A stretch of DNA of 13,239 nucleotides. Origin: Prevotella sp. UBA2739. GTDB lineage: Bacteria; Bacteroidota; Bacteroidia; Bacteroidales; Bacteroidaceae. Position 1 is the stretch's first letter. Each line of letters starts with the position of its first letter. The translations under genes and the position numbers were made by a program. The DNA is taken from assembly GCA_002353525.1 (NCBI GenBank), contig DEJV01000059.1:1-13239 (forward strand), given 5' to 3'. The notes below the pieces were generated by a model, which saw only the letters and a list, made by a program, of their open reading frames with translations, had not been told where the DNA came from and searched no databases. Shown piece after piece: positions 7,504 to 13,239 of the stretch.

Positions 7504-7655
7504 ATTTGCTAACAAATTAGAGTGCGATTTCTTAAGAAATTAAGATGCGATTTGTTAACAAATTGAGGTGCGATTTCTTAAGAAATTGAGGTGTAATTTG
7601 TTAAGAAATTGAAGTGTAATTTGCTAACAAATTGAAGTGTAATTTGCTAACAAAT
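7504..7655. repeat. Tandem array of 23-bp units with a palindromic core (six units plus a partial seventh)
   Basis: Six consecutive 23-bp units begin at 7504, 7527, 7550, 7573, 7596 and 7619; a seventh core is at 7642-7655. Each opens with a 14-bp core of the form ATTTnYTAAnAAAT and ends with a spacer like TGAGGTGCG or TGAAGTGTA. The cores of units 2 and 4 (ATTTCTTAAGAAAT) and unit 3 (ATTTGTTAACAAAT) are perfect palindromes. The others carry one mismatched pair. The G-C pair in the arms is swapped to C-G between units, which keeps the symmetry. The array fills the gap between uvrC and the dtd promoter. It could be a protein-binding array, a terminator or decay-protection element for uvrC, or a minisatellite. 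Confidence 0.9.
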
Positions 7656-7706
7656 GAGAAAAACGTGGGTAAGGACTTGACAGAATCCGAAAGTTGAATG
7701 AAATAA

Positions 7707-7738
7707 TTTGGCGGATTAAAAATAAAACACTATCTTTG
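7707..7738 (+). promoter_or_regulatory. Strong Bacteroidetes-type promoter for the dtd-deoC cluster
   Basis: TTTG at 7707-7710 and TATCTTTG at 7731-7738 are separated by 20 bp, an essentially ideal match to the -33/-7 pattern. The predicted start near 7744 leaves a leader of only about 10 nt, rich in A, before the dtd ATG. The tandem palindromic array ends about 50 bp upstream, close enough to act as an operator or upstream element. Confidence 0.8.
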
Positions 7739-7753
7739 CAGAAAAAGAAAAAC

Positions 7754-8206
7754 ATGAGAGCAGTCATTCAACGTGTCCAACACGCCAGCGTGAGCATCGG
7801 CGGCGAGCTAAAATCATCTATCGGCAAAGGGTTTCTCATCCTCTTAGGTGTATGCAATGAAGACACGATGGAGGATGTAGACTGGCTGGTGCACAAGATT
7901 GCCGCCCTGCGCGTGTTCGACGACGAACAGCATGTGATGAACCGCAGTATCGTAGACATTGGTGGTAACGCACTGGTAATCAGCCAGTTCACGCTATATG
8001 CCAGCTATAAGAAAGGTAACCGCCCATCGTGGTTCCGCGCTGGCAGCCACGAACATTCCATCCCCCTTTACGAGGCATTCTGTCAAAAGATGGGCGAAGC
8101 CATCAAACAAGAAGTAGGAACGGGCGAATTTGGCGCCGATATGCAGGTCAGCCTGCTGAACGACGGCCCTGTCACCATCTGCATGGATACAAAAAACAAA
8201 GAATAA
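7754..8206 (+). CDS. dtd: D-aminoacyl-tRNA deacylase
   Basis: Dtd hydrolyses the ester bond of D-aminoacyl-tRNAs (such as D-Tyr-tRNA) and mischarged Gly-tRNA, recycling tRNA and keeping D-amino acids out of proteins. The 150-residue protein has the usual length and both signature motifs: SQFTLYAS (77-84), and NDGPVTI (136-142) with the Gly-cisPro pair that provides chiral rejection across the dimer interface. The N-terminus MRAVIQRVQHASVSI is typical of the family. The ATG at 7754 lies just after the promoter. A longer reading frame from 7694 runs through the -33 and -7 boxes and is rejected. It is the first gene of a tight cluster, with only 4 nt before the next start. Confidence 0.96.
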   Translation: MRAVIQRVQHASVSIGGELKSSIGKGFLILLGVCNEDTMEDVDWLVHKIAALRVFDDEQHVMNRSIVDIGGNALVISQFTLYASYKKGNRPSWFRAGSHEHSIPLYEAFCQKMGEAIKQEVGTGEFGADMQVSLLNDGPVTICMDTKNKE

Positions 8207-8210
8207 AACC

Positions 8211-8465
8211 ATGAGCAACAAGCAAATCGAACTGGCAGCCAACATCGGACTATTGGTTTCAGTGGTCCTCTACATACTTTGGCGCTTTCTGCCTTATAGC
8301 ATGGCGATGATCGCAGCTTACGCAGGCATCGTGGTGAGCTTCATCACGGCAGCGCTGGCAGTCGTGATGATTGTGAAGAAAACCGACGGGAAAAGGTTTA
8401 CACTACACAAAATAGTGCTGATGATTCCCCTACTCTGGTTTCTGATGCAAGCTGTAGCTTTTTGA
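8211..8465 (+). CDS. Small three-span membrane protein, function unknown
   Basis: This 84-residue hydrophobic protein is not one I recognise. It has three likely membrane spans at about residues 8-26, 31-54 and 66-83, separated by a very short first loop (RFLPYS) and a basic second loop (KKTDGKRFTLHK). By the positive-inside rule the basic loop probably faces the cytoplasm. There is no signal peptide, Cys or obvious catalytic residue. It starts 4 nt after dtd, so it is almost certainly translated from the same message. It shares size, span pattern and the opening NKQ with the next gene; the two may be diverged duplicates. Coding reality is supported by the position and by the consistent membrane design. 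Confidence 0.7.
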   Translation: MSNKQIELAANIGLLVSVVLYILWRFLPYSMAMIAAYAGIVVSFITAALAVVMIVKKTDGKRFTLHKIVLMIPLLWFLMQAVAF

Positions 8466-8554
8466 GCAGCCACCAGGAAAACTTGGCCATCGTCTCTATT
8501 TTCAATCTATGAAGACAGCGAGTGAACACATCTGGAACTATCAATCTTAATCAT

Positions 8555-8560
8555 AGGAGG
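8555..8560 (+). promoter_or_regulatory. Canonical Shine-Dalgarno sequence before the 76-residue membrane protein
   Basis: AGGAGG lies 7 nt before the ATG at 8568. It is a full match to the anti-SD sequence at ideal spacing and stands out because the other genes here use A-rich leaders without SD. It fixes the start of the downstream gene, which is separated from the previous gene by 102 nt. Confidence 0.75.
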
Positions 8561-8567
8561 CACAAAT

Positions 8568-8798
8568 ATGAACAAACAGACATTAGTTAACTATTCCAAC
8601 CTGGCAGGATTCCTGCTCTACGTCGTAGGCCGCGTCACCAAAATGTCGTGGCTCTGCATCGTAGGCATTGCCTTGGTGGTGCTCAGCATGATTGTCACCA
8701 TCATCTATCGTAACGAATTTGCCAAAACACAGTTCTGGGTGGCAGCTATCTGCTTGATCCTGCTGTTGATATTGGCCATTATCATGCTGCTAGTATGA
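8568..8798 (+). CDS. Small membrane protein, function unknown
   Basis: This 76-residue hydrophobic protein has likely spans at about residues 10-21, 28-47 and 55-75, with polar residues (RVTKMS, YRNEFAKTQ) between them. No known family is recognised and no catalytic motif is visible. Its start is set by a strong Shine-Dalgarno sequence. Its stop overlaps the start of the MazG-like gene by 4 bp (ATGA), which implies translational coupling. With the preceding 84-residue protein it forms a pair of similar small membrane proteins between two nucleotide/tRNA housekeeping enzymes. The 102-nt gap before it, larger than elsewhere in the cluster, may allow partly independent translation. Confidence 0.72.
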   Translation: MNKQTLVNYSNLAGFLLYVVGRVTKMSWLCIVGIALVVLSMIVTIIYRNEFAKTQFWVAAICLILLLILAIIMLLV

Positions 8799-9121
8799 CC
8801 ATTCGTGAAGCGCAAGACGCTGTAGACCAGTGGATTAAGGAGTATGGCGTGCGCTACTTCTCGGAACTAACCAACATGGCTTGCCTCACCGAAGAGGTGG
8901 GCGAACTGGCGCGTGTCATCGCCCGCAAATACGGTGACCAGAGCTTCAAGCCGGGCGAGCAGCCAAACCTTGGCGAGGAGATGGCAGACGTATTGTGGGT
9001 GCTCATCTGCCTGGCCAACCAGACAGGCGTGGACCTCACCGAGGAACTGAAGAAATCGATTGCAAAAAAGACCTTCCGCGACAAGACCCGACACCTGGAA
9101 AACCCTAAATTAAAAGCATAA
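8795..9121 (+). CDS. MazG-like nucleotide pyrophosphohydrolase
   Basis: This 108-residue all-alpha NTP pyrophosphohydrolase belongs to the MazG / dimeric dUTPase superfamily, which hydrolyses (d)NTPs to monophosphate and pyrophosphate and often removes damaged or non-canonical nucleotides. The metal-binding pattern is visible: E33, E34 and E37 in LTEEVGELAR, then E62 and D65 in LGEEMADVLW, with the expected spacing. The single-domain length suits the short MazG-like members, not the two-domain E. coli MazG. The start at 8795 overlaps the preceding stop by 4 bp, and deoC follows after 24 nt. The substrate cannot be told from sequence; the link to deoC suggests deoxynucleotide cleanup. Confidence 0.9.
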   Translation: MTIREAQDAVDQWIKEYGVRYFSELTNMACLTEEVGELARVIARKYGDQSFKPGEQPNLGEEMADVLWVLICLANQTGVDLTEELKKSIAKKTFRDKTRHLENPKLKA

Positions 9122-9145
9122 AATCAAACAATAAAGAAAGAAAAA

Positions 9146-10087
9146 ATGGCAGAAAATCATGAACATCAGCATGAGCATGAGCACCATCACGACCATGCTC
9201 CGAAAGTCAGCAAATATGAGGAAGCACTCAGCAAATATAACTGCGAACTCGACGACAACCAGGTGCGCGAGGCGGTGAAACGCATCATTGCCGAGCGCGT
9301 TCACGAGAACGACACCCCCGAGGTGAAGCGGTTCCTCATGGGCAGCATCGAATTGACCACCCTGAAAACCACCGACTCTGAGGAGAGTGTGATGGCCTTC
9401 ACCGAGAAGGTCAACCAGTTCGACGAGGCCTACGGCGAACTGCCCCATGTGGCCACCATCTGCGTCTATCCCTGCTTTGCCAAGACCGTGAGCGAGACCC
9501 TCGAGATCGACGGTGTTGAGATCGCCTGTGTATCAGGCAGTTTTCCCTCATCACAGGCGTTGATAGAGGTAAAAGTAGCCGAGACTGCCCTGGCCATCAA
9601 AGACGGTGCCACCGAGATCGACATTGTGATGCCCGTGGGCAAATTCCTCTCAGGCGACTACGAGGGTGTATGCGATGAAATCGGCGAATTGAAGGCTGTC
9701 TGCGGCGAACACGCGATGAAGGTCATCCTCGAGACAGGTTGTCTGAAAACCGCCTCGAACATCAAAAAAGCGTCCATTTTATCGATGTATGCAGGTGCTG
9801 ACTACATCAAGACATCGACGGGTAAGCTCGAGCCAGCCGCCACGCCGGAGGCCGCCTATGTAATGTGTCAGGCCATCAAGGAATACTACGATGAAACCGG
9901 CATTCAGATTGGATTCAAGCCAGCCGGTGGTATCAACAGTGTGATGGATGCACTCATCTACTACACCATCGTGAAGGAAGTATTGGGCGAGAAATGGCTC
10001 ACCAACAAGTGGTTCCGTCTGGGCACCAGCCGTCTGGCCAACATGTTGCTCAGCGAACTGGTTGGCGAGGAAACCAAATTCTTCTAA
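9146..10087 (+). CDS. deoC: Deoxyribose-phosphate aldolase with a His-rich N-terminal tail
   Basis: DeoC cleaves 2-deoxyribose-5-phosphate to glyceraldehyde-3-phosphate and acetaldehyde in deoxynucleoside catabolism. The 313-residue protein is a TIM-barrel class I aldolase. The Schiff-base Lys is K222 in YIKTSTGK, the activating Lys is K258 in GFKPAGGI, and the acidic residue corresponding to E. coli D102 is D159 in EIDIVMP. E. coli DeoC is 259 residues; the extra length is mainly at the N-terminus. Residues 5-17 contain eight histidines alternating with Glu/Gln/Asp, which looks like a metal-binding tail. An A-rich leader (aaagaaagaaaaa) precedes the ATG. It is the last gene of the dtd cluster, 24 nt after the MazG-like gene. 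A weak GC hairpin at 10097-10115 follows its stop. Confidence 0.95.
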   Translation: MAENHEHQHEHEHHHDHAPKVSKYEEALSKYNCELDDNQVREAVKRIIAERVHENDTPEVKRFLMGSIELTTLKTTDSEESVMAFTEKVNQFDEAYGELPHVATICVYPCFAKTVSETLEIDGVEIACVSGSFPSSQALIEVKVAETALAIKDGATEIDIVMPVGKFLSGDYEGVCDEIGELKAVCGEHAMKVILETGCLKTASNIKKASILSMYAGADYIKTSTGKLEPAATPEAAYVMCQAIKEYYDETGIQIGFKPAGGINSVMDALIYYTIVKEVLGEKWLTNKWFRLGTSRLANMLLSELVGEETKFF

Positions 10088-10145
10088 CTGATTGGCGCGG
10101 CGATTGATTTGCCGCACATCCACTTGAAATAGTTGGAGCATATAT

Positions 10146-10247
10146 TTTTGCCTCGGATTTTCAAGGATGAACACGGAAATTATCAATGACAAACATTGAA
10201 TAATGACAATAAAAATCCGTGTTACTCCGTGGAAATCCGAGGCAAAA
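10146..10247. repeat. Long nested inverted repeat (about 102 bp) between convergent genes
   Basis: The outer arms, 10146-10160 (TTTTGCCTCGGATTT) and 10233-10247, are perfect 15-bp inverted copies. Further in, AACACGGA (10170-10177) pairs with TCCGTGTT (10216-10223). In the centre TCAATG and CATTGA (10183-10199) form a small hairpin. The 9-nt stretches between the outer and middle stems pair partly, so an imperfect stem of about 32 bp is possible. It lies between convergent deoC and the polyprenyl synthase gene, where it could act as a bidirectional terminator. It also looks like a REP/MITE-type interspersed element; one window cannot decide. Confidence 0.75.
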
Positions 10248-10256
10248 TTGTTTTGA

Positions 10257-10297
10257 GGAAAAAAATTTTTCCATATGTTTCCGTGGAAAATAGAGGC
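10257..10297. repeat. AT-rich palindrome plus degenerate copy of the hairpin arm
   Basis: GGAAAAA and TTTTTCC (10257-10272) form a 7-bp stem with a 2-nt loop. It is followed by CCGTGGAAAATAGAGGC (10281-10297), which matches 15 of 17 bases of 10227-10243 in the right half of the preceding inverted repeat. This looks like the decayed remains of a second copy of the same element. The A/T palindrome may also help terminate the minus-strand polyprenyl synthase transcript. Confidence 0.5.
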
Positions 10298-10316
10298 CAG
10301 GAAATACTCCGTAGAA

Positions 10317-11294
10317 TCAGTTGTTACGCTGAATGACGAAGTCAAGATAGGCCGTGAAAGCCTGCTTCAGCTGTGGATCAGTAACCTCTGTTTCGATGAA
10401 TTTGTGACCTTCTTCAGCAAAATGATCCATGCATTTCTCGGCATATTCAATACCGCCATGCGACTTGGCAAACTCCACCAAAACGCCGATTTCATCGGTG
10501 CTGACAGCCCCATCTTTCACCTTTTTGGCCAACGCAAGCATGTCGTCCTGCGGATAAGTGTTCAGGGCATAGATAACCGGCAGGGTGAGCTTGCCCTCGG
10601 CCATGTCGTTTCCGGTGGGTTTTCCTATCTCTTTCGAGTCGAAATAGTCGAAAATATCGTCGCGAATCTGGAAGATAATACCGATGTTTTGGCCAAATTT
10701 GCGAGCCTGCTCCACTTGTTCGGGCGTTGCACCCACGGAAAGAGCACCCACCGTGGCACACGACTCAAACAGGGCAGCAGTCTTTTGGCGAATGACCTGA
10801 TAGTACACCTCTTCGGAGATTTCTTGATTCTGGATGTTTGTCAGCTGCAATATCTCGCCATTAGAGAGTGTTCTGCCCAGTTCCGCAAGGTTCTGAATGA
10901 TAGTCTGATAGCCCGTAAACGACACATTCAGCAGGGCCGTCGAGAGAATGTAGTCACCTACCAGCACGGCCACCTTATTATCATAGGTGGCATTGACCGA
11001 TGCCTGGCCGCGGCGCTCACTGCTCTCGTCCACCACATCGTCGTGCACCAGCGAGGCTGTGTGTAGCAACTCCAGGCCCACCGCACCATGCTGTGTAACG
11101 GAGGAAACGGTGCCGTAGTTCTTGGCAACAAGCAATATCAGCATCGGGCGCATGCGCTTGCCTCCCCGCTGACGGATATGGGCCAATGCGCTGCCAAGCA
11201 GTCCGTCTTCATGGGTCAACGACGTGTTGAAGAGTGAAATAAAGTCGTTCAACTCACTCTCTATAGGTTTTTTGATAAGCGACAGATAATCCAT
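10317..11294 (-). CDS. All-trans polyprenyl diphosphate synthase, long-chain (IspB-like)
   Basis: This 325-residue all-alpha isoprenyl synthase condenses isopentenyl diphosphate onto an allylic primer. Motifs are complete: GGKRMRP (44-50) for diphosphate binding, the first Asp-rich motif in LVHDDVVDE with DDVVD at 85-89, followed by RRG, and the second Asp-rich motif DDIFD (212-216) with KPTGNDMAEGK after it. The HTASLVHDDVVDE context, with small residues (Ala, Ser) four to five positions before the first Asp, is typical of octaprenyl/long-chain synthases and unlike farnesyl synthases. The likely role is to make the menaquinone side chain used by the fumarate reductase at the other end of the window (inference). 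I start at the ATG at 11294, not an in-frame TTG two codons earlier. The product could have a different chain length. Confidence 0.92.
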   Translation of the reverse strand: MDYLSLIKKPIESELNDFISLFNTSLTHEDGLLGSALAHIRQRGGKRMRPMLILLVAKNYGTVSSVTQHGAVGLELLHTASLVHDDVVDESSERRGQASVNATYDNKVAVLVGDYILSTALLNVSFTGYQTIIQNLAELGRTLSNGEILQLTNIQNQEISEEVYYQVIRQKTAALFESCATVGALSVGATPEQVEQARKFGQNIGIIFQIRDDIFDYFDSKEIGKPTGNDMAEGKLTLPVIYALNTYPQDDMLALAKKVKDGAVSTDEIGVLVEFAKSHGGIEYAEKCMDHFAEEGHKFIETEVTDPQLKQAFTAYLDFVIQRNN

Positions 11295-11310
11295 GTTCAA
11301 GAATTTTATG

Positions 11311-11318
11311 CAAAAATA
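11311..11318 (-). promoter_or_regulatory. Candidate -7 box for the polyprenyl synthase gene
   Basis: On the minus strand TATTTTTG (11318-11311) fits TAnnTTTG and would start transcription close to the ATG at 11294. No clear TTTG lies 19-21 bp further upstream, only a T-rich run, so support is partial. Confidence 0.45.
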
Positions 11319-11327
11319 GTTATTTTA

Positions 11328-11359
11328 TTCGGATTAATGAAAAAGAATTCGTAATTTTG
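11328..11359 (+). promoter_or_regulatory. Candidate promoter for polA
   Basis: TAATTTTG at 11352-11359 fits the -7 consensus, and TTCG at 11328-11331, one mismatch from TTTG, sits 20 bp upstream. The predicted start near 11365 would give a leader of about 15 nt before the polA ATG. It lies back to back with the minus-strand candidate. Confidence 0.5.
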
Positions 11360-11379
11360 AGCAGAAAATAATCATTATT

Positions 11380-13239
11380 ATGGATAAATTGTTTCTTTTA
11401 GACGCTTATGCGCTCATCTACAGGTCGTATTACGCTTTTATCAAAAGCCCGCGTATCAACTCGAAAGGCCAAAACACATCGGCCATTATGGGGTTCATGA
11501 ACACGCTGCACGAGGTGCTCTCCAAGGAGCATCCCACCCACCTGGGCGTGGCTTTCGACCCTCACGGACCCACCTTCCGCAGCGAGGCTTTTCCCGAATA
11601 TAAAGCGCAACGCGAAGAGACGCCTGAGGACATCCGCATGAGCGTGCCCATCATCAAGGACATTCTGCGGGCCATGCGCATCCCCATTCTGCAGGCCGAC
11701 GGCTTTGAGGCCGACGACGTGATAGGCACTTTGGCAAAAAAGGCCGATTCCATCGGTGTAGACACTTATATGCTCACCCCCGACAAAGACTACGGACAGC
11801 TCGTGGGAGGACACGTGTTCCAATACCGTCCGCGCCACGGGGGCGGCTATGAGACCATGGGTGCCAACGAGGTGACAGCCAAATACGGACTGCAGTCGAC
11901 CGACCAGGTGATCGACCTGCTGGCATTGATGGGCGACTCTGCCGACAACTTCCCGGGCTGTCCGGGTGTGGGTGAGAAGACGGCCGTGAAACTGCTCACC
12001 CAATTCGGCAACATCGACGAGATGCTCCGGCGTACGGATGAGATAAAAGGAGCCTTGCAGAAAAAAGTGACCGAGCACGTAGACGACATCCGCATGTCGC
12101 GCTTCCTAGCCACCATCCGCACCGACGTTCCTGTCGAACTCGACATGGATGCACTCAAGGTGGCCGAGCCCGACGAGACAGAACTGCGCCGAATCTTCGG
12201 CGAACTGGAGTTTAAGACGCTTGCCGACAAGATTCTTAATAAACCTGAAAAGAAACAAAAAAAGGTTGAAAAACAACCCGATTTATTCGGATTTTTCGCG
12301 CCCGAAGGGTCGGAACCGGAAAAAAACGCGAATTTTGAGACGCTAAAAACCACGGCGCACGATTACAAATTGATTGAAAATGAGGAAGATGCACGAAAGC
12401 TTTGTGACTATTTCTTAACAAAACAAATTCTCAGCCTAGACACAGAGACCACCTCGACCAACGCAATTGATGCTGAATTGGTGGGGCTGAGCTTCGCGGT
12501 TGAGGAAAAAACCGCATTTTACGTTCCCATTCCTGCTAATCGTGAAGAAGCGTTGCGAATTGTTAATGTATTCAAACCCGCATACGAAAACCCCGAAATT
12601 CTGAAAATCGGACAAAACATCAAGTACGACCTGGAGGTGCTCCACAACTACGGCATCGAATTGAAAGGACAATTATGGGACACGATGATTGCCCACTACC
12701 TCATCCAACCCGAGCTGCGTCACAACATGGACTACATGGCCGAGGTGTACTTGAACTACCAGACCATCCACATCGACGAGCTCATCGGTCCGAAGGGAAA
12801 GCAGCAACGCAACATGCGCGACCTCTCCCCTACCGACGTTTATGAGTATGCCGCCGAGGATGCCGACATCACATTGCGGCTGAAAAACGTGCTGGAACCC
12901 AAACTGAAGGAGGCCGGCGTGGAACAATTGTTCTACGAAATAGAGATGCCCTTGGTGCGCGTGCTGGCCGAAATGGAGATGAACGGCGTGATGATCGACA
13001 CAGAATCGTTGCAAGAAACGTCAAAGATTTTCACCAACCGCATGCTCGAACTAGAACAGCGTATCTACGAGCTGGCTGGCGAACAGTTCAACATTGCGTC
13101 ACCCAAGCAGGTGGGCGACATCTTGTTTGGCAAGATGAAAATAGTAGATAAGCCCAAGAAGACCAAGACCGGACAATATGTGACCAGCGAAGAGGTGCTG
13201 CAACAGCTGAAGAGCAAGAGCGAGATTGTAGAAGACATA
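11380..13239 (+). CDS. polA: DNA polymerase I, N-terminal two thirds (cut by window edge)
   Basis: Pol I fills gaps and removes RNA primers during lagging-strand synthesis and excision repair. I translated 620 codons from the ATG at 11380; the frame is open to the window end, and the family is about 920 residues in this phylum. Residues 1 to about 285 are the 5'-3' nuclease, with DPHGPTFRSEAFPEYKAQR, GFEADDVIGTL, TPDKDYGQLV and LMGDSADNFPGCPGVGEKTA. A Lys-rich linker (about 286-330) contains QPDLFGFF. The 3'-5' proofreading domain keeps its catalytic residues: D354 and E356 in SLDTETTS, D417 in GQNIKYD, and Y490/D494 in YAAEDADITL. Proofreading is therefore probably active, unlike in Taq or Bacillus Pol I. 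The polymerase palm and fingers lie mostly beyond the window. The linker and the start of the exonuclease domain are more AT-rich than the rest. Confidence 0.96.
   Translation, partial: MDKLFLLDAYALIYRSYYAFIKSPRINSKGQNTSAIMGFMNTLHEVLSKEHPTHLGVAFDPHGPTFRSEAFPEYKAQREETPEDIRMSVPIIKDILRAMRIPILQADGFEADDVIGTLAKKADSIGVDTYMLTPDKDYGQLVGGHVFQYRPRHGGGYETMGANEVTAKYGLQSTDQVIDLLALMGDSADNFPGCPGVGEKTAVKLLTQFGNIDEMLRRTDEIKGALQKKVTEHVDDIRMSRFLATIRTDVPVELDMDALKVAEPDETELRRIFGELEFKTLADKILNKPEKKQKKVEKQPDLFGFFAPEGSEPEKNANFETLKTTAHDYKLIENEEDARKLCDYFLTKQILSLDTETTSTNAIDAELVGLSFAVEEKTAFYVPIPANREEALRIVNVFKPAYENPEILKIGQNIKYDLEVLHNYGIELKGQLWDTMIAHYLIQPELRHNMDYMAEVYLNYQTIHIDELIGPKGKQQRNMRDLSPTDVYEYAAEDADITLRLKNVLEPKLKEAGVEQLFYEIEMPLVRVLAEMEMNGVMIDTESLQETSKIFTNRMLELEQRIYELAGEQFNIASPKQVGDILFGKMKIVDKPKKTKTGQYVTSEEVLQQLKSKSEIVEDI

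Noticed and set aside
7504..7655. CRISPR array as an explanation of the 23-bp periodic repeats
   Set aside because: The units are directly adjacent with no unique spacers; whole units recur head to tail and no cas gene is nearby.
10097..10115. GCGGC/GCCGC hairpin as a deoC terminator
   Set aside because: The stem is only 5 bp and lacks a following U-tract; it is mentioned with deoC but not listed as a feature.
10374..10382. TGTGGATCA as a second DnaA box
   Set aside because: It has one mismatch to TGTGGATAA, lies inside the polyprenyl synthase gene far from the parS gap, and single near-matches are expected by chance.
10275..11066. A 263-codon plus-strand open frame across the end of the polyprenyl synthase gene
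   Set aside because: It is antisense to a complete isoprenyl synthase with both Asp-rich motifs and begins inside the hairpin region; no coding features were seen.
11809..11825. GGACACGTGTTCC palindrome in polA as a parS-like site
   Set aside because: It shares only the CACGTG centre with parS; the flanking bases differ and it is explained as coding sequence for GGHVF.

Overview
The window reads as chromosomal DNA of a Bacteroidales bacterium, most likely Prevotella or a close relative. Three things support this. Several start sites are preceded by the Bacteroidetes promoter pattern (TTTG about 20 bp before TAnnTTTG). Most genes have A-rich leaders instead of Shine-Dalgarno sequences. The gene content is typical: a Bacteroides-type fumarate reductase (frdC-frdA), mnmG, apt, uvrC, dtd, a MazG-like pyrophosphohydrolase, deoC, a long-chain polyprenyl synthase and polA. 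The genus is inferred from recognised protein style, not from a search. I saw no rRNA or tRNA gene, insertion sequence, prophage or CRISPR array.

Layout. Positions 1-1524 (minus strand) hold frdC and the first 268 codons of frdA, the membrane anchor and flavoprotein of succinate:quinone oxidoreductase / fumarate reductase. Positions 1525-1793 are a divergent promoter region. Positions 1794-7490 (plus strand) carry a P-loop NTPase fused to a CYTH-like domain, then mnmG, apt and uvrC. Two identical perfect 16-bp palindromes, TGTTTCACGTGAAACA, which match the ParB-binding parS centromere site, lie on either side of apt. A perfect DnaA box lies beside the first. Together they suggest the locus is close to the chromosomal origin.

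Positions 7504-7655 hold a tandem array of 23-bp units, each with a 14-bp palindromic core. It sits just upstream of a near-ideal promoter for a five-gene cluster (7754-10087): dtd, two tiny membrane proteins, a MazG-like enzyme and deoC. Positions 10088-10316, between the convergent deoC and polyprenyl synthase genes, contain a long nested inverted repeat of about 102 bp and a degenerate extra copy of one arm. The polyprenyl synthase (minus) and polA (plus, running off the window end) diverge from a short shared promoter region at 11295-11379.

The genes are mostly housekeeping: anaerobic respiration (frd, plus a polyprenyl synthase that probably supplies the menaquinone tail), tRNA modification and translation quality control (mnmG, dtd), nucleotide salvage and cleanup (apt, MazG-like, deoC) and DNA repair (uvrC, polA). 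I found no complete undescribed system. The most notable signals are the parS pair, the palindromic tandem array, a 38-codon insertion in mnmG bracketed by an 11-bp direct repeat, the large hairpin element, the NTPase-CYTH fusion and the His-rich tail on DeoC.
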